This document shows positions 17,318 through 27,299 of a stretch of DNA of 62,622 nucleotides, in pieces. Source of the DNA: an uncultured Alistipes sp. (GTDB taxonomy: Bacteria > Bacteroidota > Bacteroidia > Bacteroidales > Rikenellaceae); contig CALUMM010000007.1 of NCBI GenBank assembly GCA_944321755.1, positions 1-62,622 on the forward strand, read 5' to 3'. Numbering within the stretch: position 1 is the first letter of the stretch; each line of letters begins with the position of its first letter. Under the pieces are notes generated by a model. It was not told where the DNA came from, ran no database searches, and saw only the letters and a list, made by a program, of their open reading frames with translations. Both the position numbers and the translations under genes were made by a program.

Positions 17318-19132
17318 ATGAAAAAGTATATGATATTGCTGGCCATGCTGGCAGGTACGGGGCTCGCGGGGTGTGAGGATTTCCTGACCAAAGAACCGCT
17401 GGCATCGTTTACCGACGACAATTTCTGGGTTTCGGAGGCCAATGTCCGGGGGTTTGCCTTCGGGTATTACGCCGACCGGTTCCCCGGATTCGGAAACAAC
17501 GACTCGGGCGGCGTGATGTCCATCCGACAGGCTCTCAACGACGACTTTACCAATATCAACCTCCCGGGATTCAATGCCCAGCCGACCAACAAGGGCGGTC
17601 TGTGGGGAACCTACTTCTCGGATATCCGCAAGGACAACATCTTTGTCGACCGGGTGGGCCGCGTGCCGTTCGATGACCAGGAGACGGCCAATCACTGGAT
17701 GGGTATTGCCCGCTTCTTCCGGGCTTTCGACTATTCGCTCTTTGCCTTCTCGTTCGGCGACGTGCCCTATTACGACCATGAACTGACCATCGCATCATCG
17801 GACCTGTTCAAACCTCAGGACGATGTAACCTATGTTATGGACCGCGTGTTGGAGGATTATGAATTCGCTGCACAGAACGTATTCGTGTCGGATACCCGTA
17901 CCGGCCCCGACAAACAGGTCATTACGCGCGATGTGGTCGATGCGTTCTTTTCGCGACACATGCTGATGATGGGAACCAAGCTTAAGTATGATCCCGATAC
18001 GACGCCCCAACAGATGGAGCGCGTGGCGGTCTACCTGCAGGCGGCCAAGGATGCGGCCTGGCGGGTGATCAGTTCGGGACGTCACAAACTGGCTTCGAAC
18101 TACCAAAAAATCTGCAGTACGGTCGATATCTCCTCGACGGCTGATGTCAAGCAGGAGATGATCCTCTTCCGGGTTTACGACACCGGTCTGGTGACTCATG
18201 CCATCATGTCGGGCAACCGCGAAACAACGGCCCAGGCCTATTCGGCGCCCAAGGATCTGATCGATACTTATCTGTGTACGAACGGCCTGCCGATCAATCC
18301 GAAGGGAGAAACCAATACAGTCTATCAGGGCGACAAGAGTGCCGAAGCACAGATGAGCAACCGGGATCCGCGCCTTACGGCGACCTTCCGTTCGAAATTC
18401 TACCTGCAGTATGAGGAGACCGGCTATGCGCATACGGGCTTCAAGTGCTGGAAATTCCTCGATGAGGCGACGCAGTACGAGACGACCGGCTCGCAGAGCT
18501 TCAACATTACCGATGCGCCGATCATCCGTCTGGGCGAGGTGATGCTCAATTATATTGAGGCAGCAGCCGAACTGGCTGACATGGGGCTTTATACGGTGAC
18601 CCAGGAGGATGTCGATGCGACGATCAATGCCCTGCGTCAGCGTGCCGGGTATGCTTCGGACCAGCGGCTGCCCGACCTGAAGATCATTGGAGGCCTGCCT
18701 GCCGTCGGGACGAAGACCTACGACGATGCCGATCGTGATCCGGATGTCCCGCCATTCATTTGGGAGGTGCGTCGGGAACGCCGTGTGGAACTGGTTTACG
18801 AAGGGTTCCGCCTGAACGACCTCAAGCGCTGGCGCAAGATCGACTACACGAATACGGAACTCTATCCCAAGAAGAACCTCGGGGCCTACATTACCAAGAC
18901 TTCGGCAACCAAGTCGCTTGTTCTGGCCGATATCTCCGGGAATGTGATTTCCGATTCCAACGAGATGGGCAGCGGTTACCTCAAGGTTTCGCAAACTCCC
19001 CGCAATGCGACGAACGGTTATGTCCTCGACCGCAACTATTGGGAGTGCCTGCCGATTTACGAAATTGATTACTACGAACGCAATGGCAGCCATCTGGTTC
19101 AGAATCCGGGATGGCCGCAGGGTTCGGAATGA
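17318..19132 (+). CDS. SusD/RagB-family glycan-binding lipoprotein (locus 5)
   Basis: A 604-residue lipoprotein with lipobox LAGC at Cys19. SusD features include CEDFLTKEPLASFTDDNFW, the TPR-type segment TANHWMGIARFFRAFDYSLFAFSFGDVPYYD, the block APIIRLGEVMLNYIEAAAEL and the C-terminal RRERRVELVYEGFRLNDLKRWRK. It lies 21 bp downstream of susC and should form the lid of that transporter. The protein is longer than the average SusD (about 500-550 residues). Confidence 0.96.
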   Translation: MKKYMILLAMLAGTGLAGCEDFLTKEPLASFTDDNFWVSEANVRGFAFGYYADRFPGFGNNDSGGVMSIRQALNDDFTNINLPGFNAQPTNKGGLWGTYFSDIRKDNIFVDRVGRVPFDDQETANHWMGIARFFRAFDYSLFAFSFGDVPYYDHELTIASSDLFKPQDDVTYVMDRVLEDYEFAAQNVFVSDTRTGPDKQVITRDVVDAFFSRHMLMMGTKLKYDPDTTPQQMERVAVYLQAAKDAAWRVISSGRHKLASNYQKICSTVDISSTADVKQEMILFRVYDTGLVTHAIMSGNRETTAQAYSAPKDLIDTYLCTNGLPINPKGETNTVYQGDKSAEAQMSNRDPRLTATFRSKFYLQYEETGYAHTGFKCWKFLDEATQYETTGSQSFNITDAPIIRLGEVMLNYIEAAAELADMGLYTVTQEDVDATINALRQRAGYASDQRLPDLKIIGGLPAVGTKTYDDADRDPDVPPFIWEVRRERRVELVYEGFRLNDLKRWRKIDYTNTELYPKKNLGAYITKTSATKSLVLADISGNVISDSNEMGSGYLKVSQTPRNATNGYVLDRNYWECLPIYEIDYYERNGSHLVQNPGWPQGSE

Positions 19133-19161
19133 TGCGATGATGAATTTAAAAACACACGACG

Positions 19162-19515
19162 ATGAAAAAGGCAATATGCAAGATGTGGCTGTTAGCGGCG
19201 ATTGCCGTTCTGGCCTCGTCCCTGATGATCTCCTGTGACGACGACGATCCCGATCGGACGTGCCACGTGACGCTGGTATGCAATATCAATCCCGGCGCCG
19301 AAGGTGATGAACTCCATTTCGAAGTGCAGGCCGGGCAGATGTTGACCGGTCTGCCCGAACTGACCCGTGAAGGTTTCGAATTCGCGGGTTGGTATACCGA
19401 CCAGTCGTCGGCCAACAACCAGAATGCCTCGGCGACGATCCAGTTCGCGGCCTACGATCTCGAAACCATGCCCATTTATCTGGATGTCACGTTGTACGGG
19501 CGTTGGGTAAAATAA
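19162..19515 (+). CDS. Small InlB-repeat (Flg_new) surface lipoprotein
   Basis: A 117-residue lipoprotein with signal ending LMISC at Cys25, immediately followed by DDDD, an acidic stretch like the lipoprotein export signal that sends Bacteroidetes lipoproteins to the outer face. The mature part is a single InlB/Listeria-Bacteroides repeat (VTLVCNINPG...LTREGFEFAGWYTD...LYGRWVK), a small beta-grasp-like module. It occupies the position where a surface glycan-binding protein usually follows SusD. It may be a minimal binding or adhesion module; ligand unknown. Confidence 0.8.
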   Translation: MKKAICKMWLLAAIAVLASSLMISCDDDDPDRTCHVTLVCNINPGAEGDELHFEVQAGQMLTGLPELTREGFEFAGWYTDQSSANNQNASATIQFAAYDLETMPIYLDVTLYGRWVK

Positions 19516-19539
19516 TCAATCTTAAAACAACGATCGACT

Positions 19540-20964
19540 ATGAATCGCAACAAAATATTGATCCTGACCTTCTTGCTGGTCGTTACCGGATGTGTTTCGT
19601 GTTTCAAGGACGAGCACAATCCTCCGAAGGTCGACGGCGTGCGGCCGGATGTCGACTTTACGGTCGATGCCTCGAACGTGATCACGGAAAATTTCCTGGG
19701 GTTCGGCACCCAGTATAACAACAATCTCTTTACGTCGCTCACGGCGGCGTCCGATGGCGTGACGGACTCCAACCTCCCGGATCTGGAGAAGAAGGTGTTG
19801 GAACTCGGGTCGCAGTATGTCCGGATCTTCTTCGATCCCAAATGTTGGGAGACCAGCGACAAGTACAATCCCGAATACATGCCTTCGTTCATCCGGACGG
19901 TGGAACTGGCACAACGTACCGGTTCGCTGGTGAACATCACCTACTGGCATTCGTCGAAAGTGGACGATATGGATGCTTTCGGGGATGTAATCTACGACCT
20001 GTTGGTTACGCGGGGTCTGACCTGTGTCAAGCAGGTCACCATTCAGAACGAGGTGAACGATACCAAAATCACGCAGGACGATTACCGGAATATCTACGCG
20101 GCATTCAACACCCGGCTTCGGACGCTCGGGATTCGGGACCGGATCCAGATTGTCGGTGGAGACCTGACGTTGACGAATCAGGCTTCGTGGTTCGCCTTCA
20201 TGGCCGGTTCTATGTCGCATCTGCTTGACGGCTATTCGTCGCATATCTATTGGGACCATTGGGACCTGGCCAAACCGAACGATCGGTTAGACGGGATTGC
20301 CGCCGAGTTGGCCAAAATGTCCGGAGACGGGGTAAAACCTTGTTACGTAACTGAATACGGTATCCGAGGCGAGAAGATTTCGGGCGATCCCTATACCGAT
20401 CCGGGATACCTGCGGGGGACTAAAACCCCGATCGGCTGGACGAATGTGAATGCCTTCAAACACGCGCTGTTCCACATCGATGCCCTGAATGTCGGGATGG
20501 CCGGTCTGATCAAATGGGACTGCTACAAGGCCAAATATGACAACGGCAACCAGTTCTTTTCGGTCATCGGAGCCGGATCGGACGGTTATCCGCTCTATCC
20601 CTCCTATTGGATGACGTGGGCCTTTACGCACACCTGTGCTACGGGCTGGAAAGTCATTTCGGCACAGCCGACCGTATCGACCCTTTCGCCCAAGTCGCTG
20701 GCGGCCATGACGGACGGTGCGAATGACTATACGCTTTATGCTTTGGGAACCTCGACCAGCAAGGTCAATTTCAAAGTGGGCGGCCTGCCTGCGAACCGGA
20801 CTTTCCACGTGATTGCCTGGAACGACGATTTGATGGGAGGTTTGACGAAACTTGCCGATGTGCAGTCCGATGCTGCGGGTGTGGTATCGTTCGACGTGAA
20901 GTCGGACAGTTTCGTGGCCGTAACCACATTGGATGTGGAACTCCCCGAAGAGTTGATGAATTAA
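19540..20964 (+). CDS. Clan GH-A glycoside hydrolase lipoprotein
   Basis: A 474-residue lipoprotein (signal with Cys18/Cys21) predicted to cut glycan at the cell surface. It has a TIM-barrel glycosidase pattern: FLGFGTQYNNN near the start, IQNEVND with Glu171 after Asn as candidate acid/base, and CYVTEYGIRGE with Glu272 as candidate nucleophile. A C-terminal beta-sandwich (about 375-474) resembles the accessory domain of GH30/GH39/GH79-type enzymes. The exact family is not clear to me. The gene is third behind SusD in the operon, so the enzyme may start depolymerisation outside the cell. Confidence 0.75.
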   Translation: MNRNKILILTFLLVVTGCVSCFKDEHNPPKVDGVRPDVDFTVDASNVITENFLGFGTQYNNNLFTSLTAASDGVTDSNLPDLEKKVLELGSQYVRIFFDPKCWETSDKYNPEYMPSFIRTVELAQRTGSLVNITYWHSSKVDDMDAFGDVIYDLLVTRGLTCVKQVTIQNEVNDTKITQDDYRNIYAAFNTRLRTLGIRDRIQIVGGDLTLTNQASWFAFMAGSMSHLLDGYSSHIYWDHWDLAKPNDRLDGIAAELAKMSGDGVKPCYVTEYGIRGEKISGDPYTDPGYLRGTKTPIGWTNVNAFKHALFHIDALNVGMAGLIKWDCYKAKYDNGNQFFSVIGAGSDGYPLYPSYWMTWAFTHTCATGWKVISAQPTVSTLSPKSLAAMTDGANDYTLYALGTSTSKVNFKVGGLPANRTFHVIAWNDDLMGGLTKLADVQSDAAGVVSFDVKSDSFVAVTTLDVELPEELMN

Positions 20965-20976
20965 TCCCGGATTCCG

Positions 20977-23151
20977 ATGATGAGAAACTGTGTTTCCGTT
21001 TTTCTGATTGCGGCCTCGCTCCTCTGCGGGGCTCGCGCCGCGGCACAGGATTCGTTGCCGCCTACGACTCCGCGAGTGGGAGCCTCCTATTTCCCGGTTG
21101 CCGTACAGTTCACGCCCGTTCCGTCGGGGAACGGCTGGCATGACGAACGTCCTCCCCTGACCGACGAGATCATGCGCGAAACCGTCCATAACATCATCCT
21201 GCACGGTTGCACACATATCGCTGCCGGGGAGTTCTCGCATGGCGGGGCCAACGCTTCGGTCTTCGATTATGCGCACCGCCTGGGTATGAAGGTCGACTAT
21301 ACGTCCAATGGCGTACAGCTCTTCAGACGCAATGCGCCGCCGAAATACTGCGTCTATTCGCGGGAGTATCTCGATTCCGTGCGTACCCGCATCGAACCGG
21401 TGCTGGGACACGTAAAGCGCATCGCGGCGCCGTATACGATCTTCCCCTTCATGGATGAACCCTTTCATGCCGATACCACATCGTTCGATTACCGGGATCC
21501 GGTTCGCAAGGCATTCCGCAAGCAGTACGGTTACGAGATGCCGCGTTCCTATGCCGAGGCCCGGCTCGATCCGCGCAAGCATCTGGATTTCGTAAATTTC
21601 CAGTCCTTGACCTTCGTGGAGGCGTGGCGCAAGATTTATCGCGAGGTCAAGGCGTACGATGACCGTCCGTTGGTTGTCATGACCCACGACAGCCACAATA
21701 CGATGGGCGGCGGTGTCGAGTCCGATTCGAAATGGGCTGTGGATGACGTTTTCCACTGGGGCGGGGACTTTGCCGACATGTTCATCTACGACATCTACCC
21801 CTATACGATGTTCGATTATCGTTACGGGGAGTACGGCAAGACGCCCAAACCCCGGATCAGCCAGATGCACTACACGCTGGCTCAGATGCGGAATCTCACG
21901 ACATCCTACGGCAAGAAACTCGGGTTCTGGCTCGGGACCTACAACGAAGGGTGGTTCCGCCGCTATCTGACCCGGGAGATGCGCGAGCAGTACTGGATGG
22001 AGCGGGAATTGGCCTATACGGCGATTGCCGGAGGCGCCGATTACCTCATTACGGGAATCAATATCCCCTCCGATGCCCGCCACTGGGAGGATTTCGGTCG
22101 TGCGATGCGTACCGTGCAGAAGGTCGGAGGCCGGATTCTGGAGTCTCCGAAACCGAAGGCCCGGGCCTGCTTCCTCTTTCCGCGCACGCAGTACGTGCAG
22201 TTGCAGGAGGAGTATTTCAACGTAGGTCTGACCTTCGAACTCTGCCTGCGGGCCTTCGGCGAACTGGACATCATTCATGAGGAGCAGATCACCGACGATA
22301 CCATGAACGGGTATGAGATCCTGGTGCTGGCCGATGTGAAGATGTTGCCGAAGGAGGTTGCCGAACGGATCGTGCGCTTCGTAAAGCGGGGCGGAGTGGT
22401 GATTGCCGACTGCGTTCCCCAGACCGATGCGCTGATGCAGCCGCTGGAGACGATGAAACGCCTTTTTGGAGTGGAGTCTGCCCGGACCGACCGGGTCGTA
22501 CAGAAGGGACAGTGGAATCCGTTCTCGATGCTTCCGGCGCAGTGGGCCCACGGGCTCAAAACCCCGCCGCCCGTCCCCGAAAAGCGTTTCGACAAGGCTT
22601 CGGGCGAAGCCTTCGGGGTGCCGCAGGATTTCCGGGTCGTGACTTCCCGGGCGTGTGTGGCTTCGGATGCCGGAGTGGTGGCCCGCATGGCCTCGGGTGA
22701 TCCGCTGCTGCTTTCGCGCCGCGAAGGGAAAGGACGTTGCTATCTGTTCGGATTCTGCCTGCAGGATACCTATTTCCAGACCTGGAAGGAGAATGATGTG
22801 GAGTCGCGGGCCGGGTTGCAGCGGCTGGTGCACGACGTATTCGCCGATACAGGGATCCGAGCCCGGGCTTTCTCCTCGAATCCGGACATGGAGGTGGCAT
22901 TGCGCTGCAATGACCGGGAGGCCTACGCCTTTATCATCAATCACGAAGCCCGGGAAGCCATTACGGAGGTGGAACTGCGGGACCTCGGATTCGAGGTCGG
23001 GGAGATCCTCGATGTCGAATGGGGTCGAACGGTCGATTTTACGCAACAGGATGACGGCAGTGTCCGGTTTACGATTCTGGCCGTCGAAGGGACTCCTACG
23101 GGTGTAACACGCCTGTTGAAGGTCTCGCCGAAAAAACAGGAAAATAAATGA
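20977..23151 (+). CDS. GH42-like (beta-galactosidase trimerisation-type) protein A
   Basis: A 724-residue secreted protein (signal about 1-24). The N-terminal TIM-barrel-like half carries FMDEPFH (Asp160-Glu161), THDSHNTMGGG and GTYNEGWFRR with Glu324. The C-terminal half has a flavodoxin-like fold as in the GH42 trimerisation domain (FELCLRAFGELDIIHEEQITDDTMNGYEILVL and KRGGVVIADCVP). It is clearly paralogous to the gene at 27300. Glu161 and Glu324 are plausible catalytic residues, but I infer this from the pattern. Its stop overlaps the start of the GH2 gene by 4 bp, so translation is probably coupled. Confidence 0.75.
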   Translation: MMRNCVSVFLIAASLLCGARAAAQDSLPPTTPRVGASYFPVAVQFTPVPSGNGWHDERPPLTDEIMRETVHNIILHGCTHIAAGEFSHGGANASVFDYAHRLGMKVDYTSNGVQLFRRNAPPKYCVYSREYLDSVRTRIEPVLGHVKRIAAPYTIFPFMDEPFHADTTSFDYRDPVRKAFRKQYGYEMPRSYAEARLDPRKHLDFVNFQSLTFVEAWRKIYREVKAYDDRPLVVMTHDSHNTMGGGVESDSKWAVDDVFHWGGDFADMFIYDIYPYTMFDYRYGEYGKTPKPRISQMHYTLAQMRNLTTSYGKKLGFWLGTYNEGWFRRYLTREMREQYWMERELAYTAIAGGADYLITGINIPSDARHWEDFGRAMRTVQKVGGRILESPKPKARACFLFPRTQYVQLQEEYFNVGLTFELCLRAFGELDIIHEEQITDDTMNGYEILVLADVKMLPKEVAERIVRFVKRGGVVIADCVPQTDALMQPLETMKRLFGVESARTDRVVQKGQWNPFSMLPAQWAHGLKTPPPVPEKRFDKASGEAFGVPQDFRVVTSRACVASDAGVVARMASGDPLLLSRREGKGRCYLFGFCLQDTYFQTWKENDVESRAGLQRLVHDVFADTGIRARAFSSNPDMEVALRCNDREAYAFIINHEAREAITEVELRDLGFEVGEILDVEWGRTVDFTQQDDGSVRFTILAVEGTPTGVTRLLKVSPKKQENK

Positions 23152-25739
23152 TGCTGAAAAAACAGATATTCCGCTTGTTGTGTTTCACGGCGTGGGTAGC
23201 CCTGAATGTCTCCGTTGCCGGGGCTGTCGAGCGCTGTGAACTCCACGAAGGGTGGCGTTTCCGGCAGGCACGGCTTCAGCAGTGGCGGCCGGCCTCGGTG
23301 CCGGGTGTTGTCCACCTGGACTTGCTGGCCTGCGGGTTGATTGAGGATCCCTTCTTCCGGCTGAACGAACGCAGCGTACAATGGGTCGACAAGGAGGACT
23401 GGGTCTATGAAACGACCTTCGACCTGCCGACCGGGATGCGGGGCCGCCAATGCCACCGCCTTGTCTTCAAGGGATTGGACACCTATGCCGATGTCGAACT
23501 GAACGGAGAGAAGATCCTCTCTGCCGACAACATGTTCCGCGAATGGCGGGTGGATGTCTCCGGACGGCTGCGGACGGAAGGCAATGTACTCCGGGTCTAT
23601 TTCCATTCGCCGATCAAGGTCGACTTGCCGAAGTGGGAGGCGCTGCCGTACCGTTATGAGGCCGGGAATGACCAGTCGCAAAACGGCGGGTTGTTCGAAA
23701 AACGGGTGAGTGTTTTCGCCCGGAAGGCGGGTTATCATTACGGTTGGGACTGGGGCCCGCGTCTGGTGACCTCTGGGATCTGGCGACCGGTGGTTCTTGA
23801 GGCGTGGGACGATGTGCTCCTCGAAGATGTTGCGGTGGCGCAGCAACGGGTCTCGCAGCGTTCGGCGGAGATCGCCTGCGAAGTCGAAATTACGGCCCGG
23901 GAGGCGACTCCCGGAGCCCGGGTTGCCGTCTACGATGCCGGGGCGGAACGCCTGCTGGGTGAGGCCGCCTGCGACCTGAAACCCGGAAACAACCGGGTGC
24001 GGGTGGAGTTTACGCTTCGGAATCCCCGGTTATGGTGGTGCAACGGGTTGGGATCCCCCGAACTTTACGATTTCCGCACGGAACTCTCCGTCGACGGCCG
24101 GATGGCGGACAGCCGGACGGTTACGACGGGCATCCGTTCGATCGAACTGGTCCGCGAACGGGATGCCGACGGGCAGAGTTTCTATTTCCGGCTCAACGGC
24201 GTCCGGGTCTTTGCCAAGGGGGCCAATTACATTCCTTCGGACAGTTTCCTGCCGCGGGTGACACGGGCCGATTACGAAAAGACCGTGGCAGATGCTGCAG
24301 CCGTGCACATGAACATGCTCCGGGTCTGGGGCGGCGGGATCTACGAGGACGATGCCTTTTATGACTTGTGTGACCGTTACGGGTTGCTTGTCTGGCAGGA
24401 TTTCATGTTCGCCTGCAGCCTCTATCCGGCAGAGGGCGCGCTGCTCGAAAACATTCGCTGTGAGACGGTGGACAATGTGAAGCGGTTGCGGAACCATCCG
24501 TCGATTGCCGTATGGTGCGGAAACAACGAAAACCAGACCGCCTGGTTCAGCTGGGGCTGGAAGGAGAGCTATGAACGTCAGAATCCGGCCTGGGCCGAGA
24601 AGATCTGGAAAGAGTATGCCGACCAATACTTCGTCACGCTGGCCGATGTGGTCCGGGAGTACGGAAACGGAGTGGCTTACACGCCGTCGTCGCCCTTCTC
24701 TTCGCCTGACAAGGGGCAGGTCGACAACGAGGGTGACCGCCATTTCTGGGGCGTTTGGAATGCAACGCACCCGATCTCGGCATTCCGGGACGAGCGTTCG
24801 CGCTTCTTCAGCGAATATGGGTTCCAGTCGTTCCCGGAACTGGCGACGGTGATGCGCTATGCCCCCGAGGCGGAGGACCGGGATATCCTTTCCGATGCGA
24901 TGATGTGGCACCAGCGGGGCGGCATGAATGCCAACGAGCGGATCCGGAAACAGCTGCTCAAGGAGTACCGCGAGCCGAAGAATTTCGAGAGTTTCCTCTA
25001 TATGACCCAGATTCTGCAGGCAGATGCTGTCAAGATCGCCATGGAGGCGCATCGACGTGAAAAGCCCTATTGCATGGGGACGCTCTTCTGGCAGATCAAC
25101 GATTGCTGGCCGGTAGCCTCCTGGTCGAGCCGGGACTATTACGGACGCTGGAAGGCGTTGCACTATTTTGCCGCGAAGGCTTTCGACGACATCCTCGTTT
25201 CGCCGGTGGCGCGCGACGGCAAACTGGAACTCTGGGTGGTTTCCGATCGGCAGCAGGCTGTCAGCGGGTCGTTGGAGGCGGTAGCCTGGACGATGGACGG
25301 AAAACGTGTCGGAACGTTCCGGCAGTCTGTCCGACTGCAGGCCGACGAGAGCCGGAAATGTGCCGAGATCACTCTCGACGGACTTCTCGGCGGGCAGGCG
25401 CCCGAAGAGGTGGTCGTTCAGGTGCTCTTCACACCCCGCGGGGAGCGGAAAACCTACTCCAACAACTGTTTTCTGGCAAAACAGAAGGAGATGGCTTATC
25501 CCGAAGTCCGGGTGGATACCGCTGCTGCGGCGACTGATTCCGGAATCCGTCTGACATTGCGCTGCGACGGCTTTGCCCGGGGCGTATGTCTCGGTTTGAA
25601 CGATGCGGAGGGATTCTTCTCCGACAACTATTTCGATCTGATGCCCGGACAACCCGTGAGCGTAGAGGTGCGTACGGATCTCACTCCCGGAGAGTTCGTG
25701 CGGTTGTTGACCATTAAAACCTTGAGAGATGCCTACTGA
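23148..25739 (+). CDS. GH2 beta-mannosidase
   Basis: An 863-residue secreted exo-glycosidase (signal about 1-26). Domain order is that of beta-mannosidases: jelly-roll (about 30-200, with WDWGPRLVTSGIWRPV), immunoglobulin-like domain, TIM barrel (about 320-670) and C-terminal beta domains. Candidate acid/base is Glu461 in WCGNNEN and nucleophile Glu556 in FFSEYGFQSFP. HMNMLRVWGGGIYED and LFWQINDCWPVASWSS support the mannosidase subgroup over beta-galactosidases. It should release terminal beta-mannosyl residues. Both ends overlap the neighbouring genes. Confidence 0.92.
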   Translation: MMLKKQIFRLLCFTAWVALNVSVAGAVERCELHEGWRFRQARLQQWRPASVPGVVHLDLLACGLIEDPFFRLNERSVQWVDKEDWVYETTFDLPTGMRGRQCHRLVFKGLDTYADVELNGEKILSADNMFREWRVDVSGRLRTEGNVLRVYFHSPIKVDLPKWEALPYRYEAGNDQSQNGGLFEKRVSVFARKAGYHYGWDWGPRLVTSGIWRPVVLEAWDDVLLEDVAVAQQRVSQRSAEIACEVEITAREATPGARVAVYDAGAERLLGEAACDLKPGNNRVRVEFTLRNPRLWWCNGLGSPELYDFRTELSVDGRMADSRTVTTGIRSIELVRERDADGQSFYFRLNGVRVFAKGANYIPSDSFLPRVTRADYEKTVADAAAVHMNMLRVWGGGIYEDDAFYDLCDRYGLLVWQDFMFACSLYPAEGALLENIRCETVDNVKRLRNHPSIAVWCGNNENQTAWFSWGWKESYERQNPAWAEKIWKEYADQYFVTLADVVREYGNGVAYTPSSPFSSPDKGQVDNEGDRHFWGVWNATHPISAFRDERSRFFSEYGFQSFPELATVMRYAPEAEDRDILSDAMMWHQRGGMNANERIRKQLLKEYREPKNFESFLYMTQILQADAVKIAMEAHRREKPYCMGTLFWQINDCWPVASWSSRDYYGRWKALHYFAAKAFDDILVSPVARDGKLELWVVSDRQQAVSGSLEAVAWTMDGKRVGTFRQSVRLQADESRKCAEITLDGLLGGQAPEEVVVQVLFTPRGERKTYSNNCFLAKQKEMAYPEVRVDTAAAATDSGIRLTLRCDGFARGVCLGLNDAEGFFSDNYFDLMPGQPVSVEVRTDLTPGEFVRLLTIKTLRDAY

Positions 25740-27288
25740 TTTGAATATCATGCGGGGAACCGCGATACTGGTGGCCGGAGGGTGTTCCGTCGTGGCGGGT
25801 TGCGACCGCCAGACCTTGAAACTCGACCGCCTGGAAGGGGTACAGCCGCGCAACGTGGTTTTTATCCTTTCGGACGACCATCGCTTCGATTATATGGGTT
25901 TTCTGGGAACGATCCCCTGGCTCGAAACTCCGGCCATGGACCGGATGGCCGGGGAGGGAGCCTATGTCCGGAACGCTTTCGTGACCACGTCGCTCTCCTC
26001 GCCGAGCCGGGCCTCGATCCTTACGGGACTCTATTCCCACACCCATCACGTCGTGGATAATGCCGCACCGCTGCCCGAAGGCCTGACCTTCTTCCCGGAA
26101 TACCTCCAGCAAGCGGGTTATACGACCGCCTTCTTCGGAAAATGGCACATGGGAAACGATACGGGGGATCCTCAGCCGGGATTCGACCATTGGGAGGGAA
26201 TCCGCGGACAGGGTGAATACTGGAATCCCCGCATTAACATCGACGGACAGTGGCAGGAGTTCCGCGACAGCACCTATCTGGGGGATCTGCTCACCGACCA
26301 TGCCATTGACTTCATTCGCGAACAGAAGGATGCGGGCAAGCCCTTCTTTGTCTACCTTTCGCACAAGGGCGTGCATGATCCGTTCCAGGCTCCGAAGCGT
26401 TACGAGGGGTGTTATGCGGACAAGGAGGTTCCGCTGCCCGTCTCCTTCCGGAACCCCTTCTACGATATTACGCCTACGCCCAACAAGGATCCCCGGACCG
26501 GAAAGCCCCTTTCGGGCAGCGATTACTATGGCGAGGAGATGAAACCCGACTGGGTGAAACGCCAGCGGGAGAGCTGGCACGGCGTGGATTACGCCTACAA
26601 CGGACGCCGGGACTGGCAGGATGAGGTGCGGAAGTATTGCGAGACGCTGCGGGCCGTTGATGAAAGTATCGCCCGGGTGCTGGACAGCCTCCGCGACATG
26701 GGGCTCGATGAGAATACCGTGGTGATTTACATGGGCGACAACGGCTTCTGCTGGGGAGAGCACGGTTTGATCGACAAACGCCATTTTTACGAGGAGTCGG
26801 TCCGGGTGCCGATGTTGATCCGTGCTCCGGGGCTTTTCCCGGCGGGGCAGGTGCTCGAACCGATGGTCCAGAATGTCGACATAGCGCCTACGATCCTGGC
26901 GTGCGCCGGGCTGGCCAAACCGGAACAGATGGTCGGCGAATCCTTTATCCCGCTTCTGCAGGGAAAGGAGGTTCCGTGGCGGAACAGGATCTTCTACGAA
27001 TACTATTGGGAGCATGAATATCCGCAAACTCCGACCATGCACGGTGTACGGACCGACGATTACAAGTATATCCGCTACCACGGTATTTGGGATACCAACG
27101 AATTCTACGACTTGCGCAAGGACCCGCACGAACTGCAGAACCGGATCGCCGATCCGGCCTATCAGGAGATTATCCGGCAGCTCGATGCCGATCTTTACGA
27201 CTGGCTGGAGCAGACTGACGGCATGTCGATCCCGTTGAAGCGGACGGTGCGGCCCCATGGAGACCATCGTAATGAAGGTAATTACTAA
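25729..27288 (+). CDS. S1-family sulfatase, serine type
   Basis: A 519-residue predicted lipoprotein sulfatase. The metal-binding motif SDDH is at 48-51, the formylglycine motif S-S-P-S-R at 90-94 (Ser90 converted), then GKWHMGN and the later metal site YMGDNGFCWGEHG. The serine-type motif means activation needs an anaerobic sulfatase-maturing radical-SAM enzyme, which is not in this window. An ATG at 25750 (codon 8) would give a cleaner lipoprotein signal and remove the 11-bp overlap with the GH2 gene. It should remove sulfate esters from the glycan; subfamily and position specificity are not determined. Confidence 0.92.
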   Translation: MPTDLNIMRGTAILVAGGCSVVAGCDRQTLKLDRLEGVQPRNVVFILSDDHRFDYMGFLGTIPWLETPAMDRMAGEGAYVRNAFVTTSLSSPSRASILTGLYSHTHHVVDNAAPLPEGLTFFPEYLQQAGYTTAFFGKWHMGNDTGDPQPGFDHWEGIRGQGEYWNPRINIDGQWQEFRDSTYLGDLLTDHAIDFIREQKDAGKPFFVYLSHKGVHDPFQAPKRYEGCYADKEVPLPVSFRNPFYDITPTPNKDPRTGKPLSGSDYYGEEMKPDWVKRQRESWHGVDYAYNGRRDWQDEVRKYCETLRAVDESIARVLDSLRDMGLDENTVVIYMGDNGFCWGEHGLIDKRHFYEESVRVPMLIRAPGLFPAGQVLEPMVQNVDIAPTILACAGLAKPEQMVGESFIPLLQGKEVPWRNRIFYEYYWEHEYPQTPTMHGVRTDDYKYIRYHGIWDTNEFYDLRKDPHELQNRIADPAYQEIIRQLDADLYDWLEQTDGMSIPLKRTVRPHGDHRNEGNY

Positions 27289-27299
27289 CCATTGAAAAA

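Noticed and set aside
14126-17779. 1217-codon open frame on the minus strand
   Set aside because: It lies antisense to susC and susD with the third-position pattern of a shadow frame, and the translated product has no recognisable domain.
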